From positions 28,260-92,259 of the forward strand of contig JACZKS010000106.1 in the NCBI GenBank assembly GCA_014859895.1: a stretch of 64,000 nt of DNA, written 5' to 3'. Below are positions 1-8,619 of this stretch, in pieces. This stretch comes from Rhodospirillales bacterium (GTDB lineage Bacteria; Pseudomonadota; Alphaproteobacteria; Rhodospirillales; Shumkoniaceae). The number at the start of each line of letters is the position of its first letter. The first letter of the stretch is position 1. The position numbers were made by a program, and so were the translations under genes. The notes under the pieces were generated by a model. That model was not told the origin of the DNA, did no database searches, and was given only the letters and a program-made list of their open reading frames with translations.

Positions 1-1
1 G

Positions 2-400
2 CAATACTCGGCGCCACAGCAGGTCCAGGCGAACAATCCGAGCGTCACCTATAAATTCAACGGCGACCAGGAACTGCTTCAGGCCAATCAGAGCGCCACG
101 ACGTTCTGCAACCAGTATCGGTCCGCCGCGCAGACTTCATCCATCACCGCCTCTCCGGAAGGCGGCAAGACGGTAATCTTCGAATGCGTGCCGATGCCGG
201 TGGTGATGACGACGGCCGGAGCCCCGGCGCAGCCGTTCAATCCCAATCCGACCTACACCTACAGTACGGACCAGGATCTGCTGGACGCCTCGAGAAACGC
301 CGAAACCTACTGCATGAACAATGGGTCTCAACGGGCGCTCTCGACCATCGTCACAAACGCCAATGGAACCAAGAGCGTCACGTTCCAGTGCACGCGCTAG
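2..400 (+). CDS. C-terminal part of a protein with a tandemly duplicated ~60-aa Cys-containing domain (5' truncated by window edge)
   Basis: Frame open from base 2; two similar units NPSVTYKFNGDQELLQANQSATTFCNQYRSAAQTSSI...VIFEC and NPNPTYTYSTDQDLLDASRNAETYCMNNGSQRALSTI...VTFQC. Confidence 0.7.
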   Translation, partial: QYSAPQQVQANNPSVTYKFNGDQELLQANQSATTFCNQYRSAAQTSSITASPEGGKTVIFECVPMPVVMTTAGAPAQPFNPNPTYTYSTDQDLLDASRNAETYCMNNGSQRALSTIVTNANGTKSVTFQCTR

Positions 401-505
401 TCTTAAGGAGGTTTCCATGGGTGGTGTTTCCAAAAGCCGGTTGGTCATCCCGGGTGCGGTTTTGCCGCTCACCCGTCCTCGACCTCGCGTCGTATGGAGG
501 ACACC

Positions 506-679
506 ATGTCGTTGATCTTGATCGCGCTCATCGTATTTCTGCTGCTTGGTGGTGGCGGCTATTACGGCTATCGCCGGCAGTATTACGGGATCGGAGGCAT
601 CAGTTCGATTTCCGTCCTGCTCGTCGTCTTGCTCGTCCTGATCCTGTTTGGCGGGCCGCACATGAGTTTTTTCAACTAG
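506..679 (+). CDS. Small two-TM glycine-rich membrane protein (DUF3309-like)
   Basis: MSLILIALIVFLLLGGGGYYGYRRQYYGIGGISSISVLLVVLLVLILFGG; GGAGG RBS 5 nt before ATG at 506. Confidence 0.65.
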   Translation: MSLILIALIVFLLLGGGGYYGYRRQYYGIGGISSISVLLVVLLVLILFGGPHMSFFN

Positions 680-692
680 CCCACAGGGCCCG

Positions 693-1682
693 CTACGGCA
701 AAAGCCCCGCCTCCCGATAGTAGCGGAGCGCCCCCGGGTGGATCGGCATCACCGCCTCGCTCGGCACCATGGCTTTCCTCTCAAGTCCCGAAAGTGCCGG
801 GTGCAGACGGCGGAAGTCGGCAAGATCCCCCAACACCGCCTTGGCCACGGCATAGACGAGATCGTCGGGCTGGCGCGCCGAGGTCAGAAGCACGGTCTGG
901 GTTCCGAAGGTCGGCGTGTCGGCCGGATTGCCCTCGTACATGCCGCCAGGAATGACCGAGGCGATATAATAGGGATGCGTCGCCAGCAGCCGGTCGATGG
1001 GGCCCCCGGCGACGGGCACCAGCCTGGCCCGGCACTCGCTCGTCGCCTCCTGGGTCAGGCCGTCGGGATGGGCTGCCTCGAAGATGATGGCGTCGACCCG
1101 GTTCGCGCACAGGGTCTCGTTCTGCTCGGTCGGGCCCAACTCCAGGGCGCGGTCGAAATCCGAGATCGTCCAGCCATAGAAGCCGAGCACGACATCGCGT
1201 GTGAAGGTGTAGCCGGCGCCGCGCTTGCCGATGCCGACGCGCCGGCCGCGGAGATCCTGGAAAGTGTGGATCGCCGAATCGGCCCGGGCGATGACGGCGA
1301 AGGATTCCCGGTGCAGGGCGATGACGGTGCGCAGCTCGCGATCGGGGCCGGTCGCCGCGAACGGCCCCTCGCCGCGATAGGCGCCATAGGCAAGGTCGGA
1401 TTGGGTGAGGCCGAATGTCGCCGTGCCGGCCCGCACCCTTTCGACATTGGCCACCGCGCCGTCGGACTCGATCGCGTGGCAGCGCTTGGCCGGATCCTCG
1501 GCATTGGCAAGATTGGCGATGCGGCAGATGGCGTTGCCGACCGGGTGGTAGATGGCGCCCGGGCTGGCCGCGGCGATGGTCACCGGCGCCCGCGTGACGA
1601 TGGCAATCGGGGCGGCGCACGAAGCCAGGCTGGCCGCCATGAAGACGGCGGCTGAGAGGCGGAACGATCGTTCACGCGTCAT
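693..1682 (-). CDS. TAXI-family TRAP-type solute-binding lipoprotein (orphan)
   Basis: Signal with lipobox-like LASC; TAXI pattern 'SPGAIYHPVGNAICRIAN...VRAGTATFGLTQSDLAYGAYRG...HPGALRYYREAGLLP'. Confidence 0.75.
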   Translation of the reverse strand: MTRERSFRLSAAVFMAASLASCAAPIAIVTRAPVTIAAASPGAIYHPVGNAICRIANLANAEDPAKRCHAIESDGAVANVERVRAGTATFGLTQSDLAYGAYRGEGPFAATGPDRELRTVIALHRESFAVIARADSAIHTFQDLRGRRVGIGKRGAGYTFTRDVVLGFYGWTISDFDRALELGPTEQNETLCANRVDAIIFEAAHPDGLTQEATSECRARLVPVAGGPIDRLLATHPYYIASVIPGGMYEGNPADTPTFGTQTVLLTSARQPDDLVYAVAKAVLGDLADFRRLHPALSGLERKAMVPSEAVMPIHPGALRYYREAGLLP

Positions 1683-1719
1683 GGCCTGATCTCCCATCGC
1701 CGGCCGGGAACGGCGGTTC

Positions 1720-2430
1720 CTACGCATCGAGCCGATAGTGGATCTGCGCGCCATCGCGCTCGAATTCGCCCTGCACCCATCGGCCTCCATCGTCATACCA
1801 GATGCTGCCGGCGATATAGGGCGTGATGAAGCGGTAGCGCGCCGTGCGAAGTGGCTGGCCGGCGAGCACGATCTGCTCATCGGCAAGTTTGCTCACGCTG
1901 ACGCCGATGACGCCGCCATATTGCGCATCGATGAGCGTGTCCTGCTGAAGAACCGCCGGCGTCCACAGGGAATTCGACGTCAAGGCACCACGTGCTGCGA
2001 GGTAAGGGCCGGCCCTGCTGACAACGCGAAAGCCGTGCGGAACCGCCACGCCCTCGACATCGATCGTCTCGCCGTGTTCCATCGTCCTACTGCTCAGCGA
2101 CATCAGACGGCCATCCTGCCAGATCTCCTCGGAGTGGTGGCTGAAGGCGTACACCGTGAAGAAGAGAGCCTTGACCACGAGATCGATGTCGGTGGTCACC
2201 CGGGTCTGCCCGGTTGCCGCGAAATGGTGGACTACGTGCGCGCCGATGCGGTCGCCCTTATAGAGGACCGAGAACTGGCGGTCGGCGGTCTCTCCTGGGA
2301 GGACGCCGGCCGTGCTGGACCATGCGATGCGCGGCAGGGCGCTGACCGCCGTTGCCGCCAGAACGGAAACCAGCAGCGTGCGCCGGCGGATCGATATCGG
2401 CGTTGGTGGGGGAGTGAATGCGTGCACGGC
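1720..2430 (-). CDS. DUF6134-like secreted protein
   Basis: Twin-Arg-like N-terminus (RRRTLLVSVLAATAVSA) followed by 'FSVLYKGDRIGAHVVHH...TDIDLVVKALFFTVYAFSHHSEEIWQDGRL'; start approximate. Confidence 0.6.
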   Translation of the reverse strand, partial: AVHAFTPPPTPISIRRRTLLVSVLAATAVSALPRIAWSSTAGVLPGETADRQFSVLYKGDRIGAHVVHHFAATGQTRVTTDIDLVVKALFFTVYAFSHHSEEIWQDGRLMSLSSRTMEHGETIDVEGVAVPHGFRVVSRAGPYLAARGALTSNSLWTPAVLQQDTLIDAQYGGVIGVSVSKLADEQIVLAGQPLRTARYRFITPYIAGSIWYDDGGRWVQGEFERDGAQIHYRLDA

Positions 2431-2440
2431 TGAGCCTGGC

Positions 2441-3091
2441 TTAGCGCTCGGATTTAGCGCGATAGCCGGCCTTCTCCGCATCGGTCTTGCAGACGAAGGA
2501 GCCGCCCGCGGTGCGGCCATACCAGCGCTCGGCGCTCAAATTATAGACGGGCGAGCGCCTGTTCACCCACACCACGGTGTCGGCCGGACAGTGATCCTTG
2601 GCCTCTTGATCAAATTGAAACCGTGCGGTCTGGGCCAGGGTTTGCGACTCGAGAGCGGCGGCCCCACCGTTAAGGATCCCGAGGACCAGCCGATCAAACT
2701 GAAACCTTTCGCTCTGGATCCCGGCGAGCGGATCGGCCGCCGCCAACCCACCGGTGAGAACCGCCAGAACGAGTAGCAACGCCGGAATGAGCGCCAGGGA
2801 AAGCATTTGCGGCCAGCGCGTCGGCCGTGCGGGGGTGACTTTCGCGACGGCGTCCAGCGTCGCCTCAGGCCGGCTCTCCGGCCCGCCGCGCCACGTCGCA
2901 ATCTCCGGGCAATCCCGTTCCATCCGCGCGATCTGCTGCTCGACCTTGAAGATCGCGTCGTTGGCGAAGGCAATGACAACCGTTTCTCCGGCGGCGGTGA
3001 CGATTTCCATTTCGACACGACGCTCATCCAGAAAGGCGATGAGCCCCATCGTGGCCGCGCGGTAATGCTTTTGCCCATGCAGATCAACCAT
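2441..3091 (-). CDS. Hypothetical protein with central TM segment
   Basis: ORF with hydrophobic segment LSLALIPALLLVLAVLTGGLA; no family recognised. Confidence 0.5.
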   Translation of the reverse strand: MVDLHGQKHYRAATMGLIAFLDERRVEMEIVTAAGETVVIAFANDAIFKVEQQIARMERDCPEIATWRGGPESRPEATLDAVAKVTPARPTRWPQMLSLALIPALLLVLAVLTGGLAAADPLAGIQSERFQFDRLVLGILNGGAAALESQTLAQTARFQFDQEAKDHCPADTVVWVNRRSPVYNLSAERWYGRTAGGSFVCKTDAEKAGYRAKSER

Positions 3092-3730
3092 GGTCACTCT
3101 CCCTATTGCCGGCCACGACAGGAGGCGGTTACCCTGAACCTGATGATGAGTTTAGAAGAGGAGAAGGGGCGGCGGCAGAGTCGGAAAATACTCAGGAGTC
3201 TTCCACTCAATTGGCAGAGGTAATGGGAGTTCCTGGACCCACCTCAACGTCTTCTTTAATGTCTTCAATCGCCCCAAGGGCTTTCTGGTTTGTAAGTAGA
3301 TGGTAGACATGCGGCCATAGGGATTTGGTGAACATCCGCTTTTTACAGCACTCCGACCTTCTGACCTACGGACCGGCCGCTACGGGCACTCAGCGGCGTG
3401 GCTATCCTCGCGGCCGATCCTCTTCAAGCCGACCGACCCTGGCCGTTACGCTTCAGCAGATTCTCGACGATGTCGATCCCCACCGGGCTGCCCAGGAGAT
3501 CGATGGGTCGCAATCCGTGCACGCTGGCTTGGGGGTCACCATCCAATTCTCGGCTCTCTCCTGCGAACTGAGGGTTGTCGTCGCCGTCACCAGGATAAAG
3601 GCAAAGGTCCATGGCCGTTTCGCTCTGCTCCCTACGGACGCGCAGCGCGGATCAATGTTGCTATCCACGGTTGACTGTTTCCACCGAGGGTGAGAGGCTC
3701 GGTGCCAAACTTCTCTTGGGGGGAATTGCT

Positions 3731-4393
3731 ATGACAGCAGCGTTTCGAGCGATGCTTGTCGTCGGCATAGCCGCGTTTCTGGGAGGCTGTGCCGTCGGCA
3801 GAAGCGTTGTCCCTCTGGATCAGAGCCGCGTGTTTGAGAACCCCATTTCGGGAACACCAGTCAAGATAACCTCAATCGAGGATGCGCGCATTTTTGAGTT
3901 GGCGCCGAAAGACCCTTCCACGCCGTCTTTGCAGGATGGTGAAATCGGCAACAGCGCAATCACTGCGAGGGCTTTTGCGCGTAAACGAGGCGGGTTTGGC
4001 AAGGCCTTCGGGGACATCCTGTTGCCGGAAGGACAGACCGTCGCTGGCGTTATGGAGGACTCGATTGGGAATGGCTTTCGCAAGGCCGGCTATCGGGTGC
4101 TTCAACCGGGCGATCAAGGCTATGAGCAGGCCATCGCGGTCGATGCGTGGGTAAGACAGTATTGGACGTGGGTTAATTTCGGTTTCTGGGCCCTCACCGT
4201 TCATTGTCGGGTCGAAGTCGATCTCAAAGGGAATTTGCCGGCTCTCGGCGGCGGGCTTACCATCCCTGCGGAAGTTTCCGAGGACATGCAGGCGGTATTC
4301 GAGGAGGATTGGCAGCGAATCGCCGCCAAGGGACGGGATCGGGTTTCTGAAAATGTGGCGCAAACGCTTGCGGATAAACCGAAGCCCCGTTAG
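3731..4393 (+). CDS. Lipoprotein (hypothetical)
   Basis: MTAAFRAMLVVGIAAFLGGCAVG lipobox; ATG preceded by GGGG-rich RBS region. Confidence 0.7.
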   Translation: MTAAFRAMLVVGIAAFLGGCAVGRSVVPLDQSRVFENPISGTPVKITSIEDARIFELAPKDPSTPSLQDGEIGNSAITARAFARKRGGFGKAFGDILLPEGQTVAGVMEDSIGNGFRKAGYRVLQPGDQGYEQAIAVDAWVRQYWTWVNFGFWALTVHCRVEVDLKGNLPALGGGLTIPAEVSEDMQAVFEEDWQRIAAKGRDRVSENVAQTLADKPKPR

Positions 4394-4407
4394 GCGGCGT
4401 TTTATCC

Positions 4408-5634
4408 TTACGCCCGTCCGAAGATCAGCGACGTATTGATCCCGCCGAACGCGAAGTTGTTGGACATGAGATGGGCGATCTCGATCTTGCGGCCGTGGCC
4501 TCGGAGATAGTCGAGGTTCGCGCACCGCGGATCCACGGCGTCCAGGTTGGCGGTGTGGCAGAACCAGCCCTCGCGCATCATTTCGATGCCAAGCCAGGCC
4601 TCCAGCGCGCCGCACGCGCCCAGCGAATGGCCGAAATAGCTCTTGAGGGAGTGGATGGGAATCCGCTCGCCGAAAACACGCTGCGTTGCCTGGCTTTCGG
4701 CGATGTCGCCCCATTCAGTGGCGGTGCCGTGGGCGTTGACGAAACCGACTTCCCCTGGCGGCAGGCCGGCGTCCTCAAGCGCCAGGCGCAGGGCGACCTC
4801 CATGGTCTCGGCCTGCGGTTGGGTGACATGGGCGCCGTCCGAGTTGGTGCCGAAGCCGACGACCTCGGCGTGGATGGTGGCGCCCCGCGCCACCGCGCGT
4901 TCCCGCTCCTCGAGGATCAGTGTCGTTGCGCCTTCGCCGATGACCAGGCCGTCGCGGTCCTTGTCGAAGGGACGGGGCGTCCGTTCGGGGGCGTCGTTCG
5001 TTGTCGACGTGGCGTAGAGGGTGTCGAAGACGGCGGATTCCGTGATGTCGAGTTCCTCGGCGCCGCCCGCGATCATGACGTCGGCCTTGCCGTAGCGGAT
5101 GGACTCGGCGGCATAGCCGATGGCCTGGCTGCCCGAGGTGCAGGCGCTGGACGTGGTGATGATGCGCCCGGTGACGCCGAAGAACAGGCTGATGTTCACC
5201 GCCGCGGTGTGGCTCATCATCTGGATGTAGCTGGTGGCGTTGAGGGTCTTCGAGGCACCGTGCATCATCAACTCGGCGAAGGCCAGCACCGGGGCCGGGC
5301 TGCCGAACGAAGACCCGAAGGCGATGCCGGTACGTCCCGACTTCAGAATGGGATCGTCGAGAAGGCCGGCACCGGCCAGGGCCTTCTCGGTGGCGAACAC
5401 GGCCATGCGCGCCACCGGGCCCATGGTTCGCGTCTTCTTCCGGGGATAGCGCTCGTCGAAGGAGAAGTCCGCCACCGGCGCGGCGAGGCGGGTGTGGATG
5501 CCGGTGAAGCGTTCCCATTCGGCCATGTGGCGCACGCCGGTCCGCCCCTCGGCCAGGGCCGCCCGGATGGTCGGCCAGTCGTTGCCGAGCGCCGTGACGC
5601 CCTGCATGCCGGTGACGACGACGCGCCGCATCAC
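4408..5634 (-). CDS. apeR: Beta-ketoacyl-ACP synthase, ApeR-like
   Basis: KS Cys motif TSSACTSGSQAIGYA, NAHGTATEWGD, KSYFGHSLGACGA; position in APE-type cluster. Confidence 0.85.
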   Translation of the reverse strand: MMRRVVVTGMQGVTALGNDWPTIRAALAEGRTGVRHMAEWERFTGIHTRLAAPVADFSFDERYPRKKTRTMGPVARMAVFATEKALAGAGLLDDPILKSGRTGIAFGSSFGSPAPVLAFAELMMHGASKTLNATSYIQMMSHTAAVNISLFFGVTGRIITTSSACTSGSQAIGYAAESIRYGKADVMIAGGAEELDITESAVFDTLYATSTTNDAPERTPRPFDKDRDGLVIGEGATTLILEERERAVARGATIHAEVVGFGTNSDGAHVTQPQAETMEVALRLALEDAGLPPGEVGFVNAHGTATEWGDIAESQATQRVFGERIPIHSLKSYFGHSLGACGALEAWLGIEMMREGWFCHTANLDAVDPRCANLDYLRGHGRKIEIAHLMSNNFAFGGINTSLIFGRA

Positions 5635-6356
5635 ACCATGCCCCCGTTGACCGAAACGACCTGACGGGTCACATAACCGGCGTCGTCGGACACCAGAAAG
5701 GCGACGACGGCCGCGACATCCTCGGGCGTGCCCAGGCGGCGCATCGGGATCAGCCGCATCATCTCGTCGCGCGGCATGTCCGCCACCATCTGGGTGTCGA
5801 TGATCCCCGGCGCCACGCAGTTGACGGTGATGTTCCGCTTCGCCAGTTCGATGGCCAAGGCCTTGGCGGCGCCGATGATTCCGGCCTTGGCGGCGCTATA
5901 GTTGACCTGGCCCCGGTTGCCGACCAGGCCGGAGACAGAGGAGAGGGCGACGATCCGCCCGCCCTTGCGGGCCGAAACCATCGGCATCACGGACGGGCGA
6001 AGCACGTTGTAGAAGCCGTCGAGATTGGTCCCGAGCACGCTATCCCACTCGTCGTCCTCCATGGCAGGAAAGGCGTTGTCGCGGGCCACCCCGGCGCACA
6101 GCACGATGCCCCAGTAGGCGCCGTGCGCCTCGATGTCGGTTTCGAGCGCCGCGCGGCAGGCGGCACGGTCGGCGATGTCGAAGGTGAGGATGCGCCCATC
6201 CGATCCCGCCTTGCGGACCTCGGCCAGGGTCTCCCCGGCACCCTCGGCATCGGATCGGCAGTGGACGACGACGGCGGAGGCCTGGCGGGCGAGGCGGATG
6301 GCGACCGCCCGTCCGATGCCCTTGCTGGCGCCGGTGACCAGCACGGTTTTGGTCAT
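5631..6356 (-). CDS. apeQ: 3-oxoacyl-ACP reductase (SDR), ApeQ-like
   Basis: TGASKGIGRA, NYSAAKAGIIGAAKALAIELAKRNITVNCVAPG; 4-nt overlap with neighbour. Confidence 0.88.
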   Translation of the reverse strand: MTKTVLVTGASKGIGRAVAIRLARQASAVVVHCRSDAEGAGETLAEVRKAGSDGRILTFDIADRAACRAALETDIEAHGAYWGIVLCAGVARDNAFPAMEDDEWDSVLGTNLDGFYNVLRPSVMPMVSARKGGRIVALSSVSGLVGNRGQVNYSAAKAGIIGAAKALAIELAKRNITVNCVAPGIIDTQMVADMPRDEMMRLIPMRRLGTPEDVAAVVAFLVSDDAGYVTRQVVSVNGGMV

Positions 6357-6805
6357 TCTTTCCCTCCGAAGGTGCCCAGGTCCTTGGGCTGGTAAACGTT
6401 CAAACGGGCTTCCGCCACCACGGCGCCGGTGCGCCTGATTTCGCAGTCGAAGCAGGCCATCTCGTCATCGCGCAGGGCGACGCGGGCCGAGATTTCCAAC
6501 CGCTCGCCGACACGGAAAAGGGGTACGTGCGCCTCAAACCGTCGCGTGCCCAAAAGGAACCCGACGCGGACGGCTTCCCCCGCCGCCAGCGCTTCCGCGC
6601 CGGCGAAGGCGCCGCAGGCCTGGGCCATGAGCTCGATCCCCACATGCGCGGGAACGCCGTCGCCGGCGAGGAACGGGTGGCCGGTACCGATCGTGGCCAC
6701 GGCCAGGATGCTGTCGGTGTCGTACCCGATCACCTCGTCCAGCAGCACCATCGGCGGGGCGTGGGGCAGCAGGTGTTCGACGGGCCAGGGACAAGGGATC
6801 ACCAT
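6353..6805 (-). CDS. apeP: 3-hydroxyacyl-ACP dehydratase (hotdog), ApeP-like
   Basis: VEHLLPHAPPMVLLDEVIGYD...HVGIELMAQACGAFAG. Confidence 0.82.
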   Translation of the reverse strand: MVIPCPWPVEHLLPHAPPMVLLDEVIGYDTDSILAVATIGTGHPFLAGDGVPAHVGIELMAQACGAFAGAEALAAGEAVRVGFLLGTRRFEAHVPLFRVGERLEISARVALRDDEMACFDCEIRRTGAVVAEARLNVYQPKDLGTFGGKE

Positions 6806-7995
6806 CCCCTCCCCAGCACCAGGCAGCAGTTGGAGCCGCCGAAGCCGAACGAATTGCTGAGGGCGGCGGCCCTGCGCGCGTCCGGCAGGCGGTCGTCCGT
6901 TGTCGCCAGCCGGATCGGCGCCAGCGCCGCGTCCGCCACGCCGTCCCACAGGTGGGGCGGCAACCGCCGGTCGGGATTGAAGCGGGGGTGGAGCGTGAGC
7001 CACAGGAAGGCGGCCTCGATCGCCCCCGCCGCCCCGAGTGCGTGGCCGGTCATGGCCTTGGTCGAACTGCACGGCGTCGTTTCGCCGAACAGCGCGGAAA
7101 CGGCCTTGGATTCCATGATGTCGTTGAGCGGCGTCGCGGTGCCGTGCAGGTTGATGTAGCGGATGTCGTCGCGCTCGAGGCCGGCGTCGGCAAGGGCCAT
7201 TCGCATGGCGTCCAAGGCGCCTTTTCCTTCCGGGTCCGGAGCGCTGATGTGATGGGCGTCGGAGGTTTCGCCGATGCCCAGCAAGGCGATCTCCGATGGT
7301 TCCCGGGTCATCAGGAAAACCGCTCCGCCTTCGCCGATGGTGATGCCGTCGCGGTTGGCGCTGAAGGGATTGCAGCGCCCGGCCGAGACCGATTCCAGGG
7401 CCGAGAAGCCGGCCAGGGTGAGGCGGCACAGGGTATCCACCCCGCCGACCACCGCGGCGTCGCAAAGCCCGGCGGCGATCAGTCGCCTCGCCGAGGCGAA
7501 CGTCTTGGCTCCCGACGAACATGCCGTCGCCACCACGTAGGCGGGGCCCTCCGTCGCCAGCCAGCGGGCGGCAAAGGAGGCGGCGCTGCCGACCTCCTGC
7601 TGGCGATAGTCGAAACCGGCCGGCCACCGGCCGGTTTCCAGATGCGCCGCCAGCGCGGCCTCGCCTTCGGCCATCCCCGAGGTGCTGGTGCCAAGCACGA
7701 CGGCGATGCGATCGGGGCCGTAACGGCGCGCCGCCGCTTCGATGTCGGCGCGGATTTCCGAAAGAAGCGCTGCCAGGAGACGATTGTTGCGGCTGTCGAA
7801 CTGGGAAAACGCAGACGGAAGAGCTGGCAGCGGGCGCTCGATAGCCCCGACGATGGACGCGCGCCCCTGCGGAACCTCCTTGCCGGGCCGCAGCGTTTCC
7901 CGGCTCCCCGAAAACAGGAGGGGGGCAACCTCCTCCTTTCCGAGACCGAGGGAAGCGCCAATCCCCACCGCGTTGAGGTAAAGTGGCGGGCTCAT
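6799..7995 (-). CDS. apeO: Beta-ketoacyl-ACP synthase, ApeO-like
   Basis: VVATACSSGAKTFASA, NLHGTATPLND, KAMTGHALGAAGAIEAA. Confidence 0.85.
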   Translation of the reverse strand: MSPPLYLNAVGIGASLGLGKEEVAPLLFSGSRETLRPGKEVPQGRASIVGAIERPLPALPSAFSQFDSRNNRLLAALLSEIRADIEAAARRYGPDRIAVVLGTSTSGMAEGEAALAAHLETGRWPAGFDYRQQEVGSAASFAARWLATEGPAYVVATACSSGAKTFASARRLIAAGLCDAAVVGGVDTLCRLTLAGFSALESVSAGRCNPFSANRDGITIGEGGAVFLMTREPSEIALLGIGETSDAHHISAPDPEGKGALDAMRMALADAGLERDDIRYINLHGTATPLNDIMESKAVSALFGETTPCSSTKAMTGHALGAAGAIEAAFLWLTLHPRFNPDRRLPPHLWDGVADAALAPIRLATTDDRLPDARRAAALSNSFGFGGSNCCLVLGRGW

Positions 7996-8582
7996 CGCGG
8001 CACCATCTGGGACTGAACCTTGATGTCATACCGTCGGGCATGGTTCACGAGCGTTGCCACGCCGGCCCACGGATCGGCGTCGTGGGTGATCGAGATGACT
8101 TCGGTCGTCCCTTGACGAATGGAGCGCGACGTGGGCGTCACCCGGATGTCGGCGCCACGCAGGCCGCGGCGAATGCCCTCCTCGGGCCAGAACAAAAGCA
8201 TGATGTCGGCCAGGACGTTTTCCGGGGGCAGGACTTCCGGCAGCCAGGGCGCCCGCTCGACCTCAAGACGGGCGCCATCCCACGCGATGGTCATCGCGCG
8301 CCGGCCGAGGCCGTCGGTGCAGACCAGGAAAAGCCGATCGGGGGCGACGCTGAGGCGGCCTTCGAAAACGGACGAGGTGCCCTCGTATCGCGCGGTGACG
8401 AGTTGCGCCGCCTCCACCCGGTGTTTCAGCGCGGACGGGGGCGGTAGTTCAAGTTCCACGCCAGGGGCCACGAGGACGCTTTCCGGCGAACGAGGAACGG
8501 AAGAAGCGCAGCCCGCAAGGGTGATGGCGAGGATGATAGTCATAACGACGCGCAAGACGGGAGCTTCGACCTCATGTTGCAT
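7992..8582 (-). CDS. apeN: DUF3261-type lipoprotein, ApeN-like
   Basis: ILAITLAGCASS lipobox; located between KS and MMPL exporter as in APE clusters; start uncertain. Confidence 0.7.
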   Translation of the reverse strand: MQHEVEAPVLRVVMTIILAITLAGCASSVPRSPESVLVAPGVELELPPPSALKHRVEAAQLVTARYEGTSSVFEGRLSVAPDRLFLVCTDGLGRRAMTIAWDGARLEVERAPWLPEVLPPENVLADIMLLFWPEEGIRRGLRGADIRVTPTSRSIRQGTTEVISITHDADPWAGVATLVNHARRYDIKVQSQMVPR

Positions 8583-8619
8583 CTGTACTCTATACAACTC
8601 TCGGGGCCTTCTCCATCTC

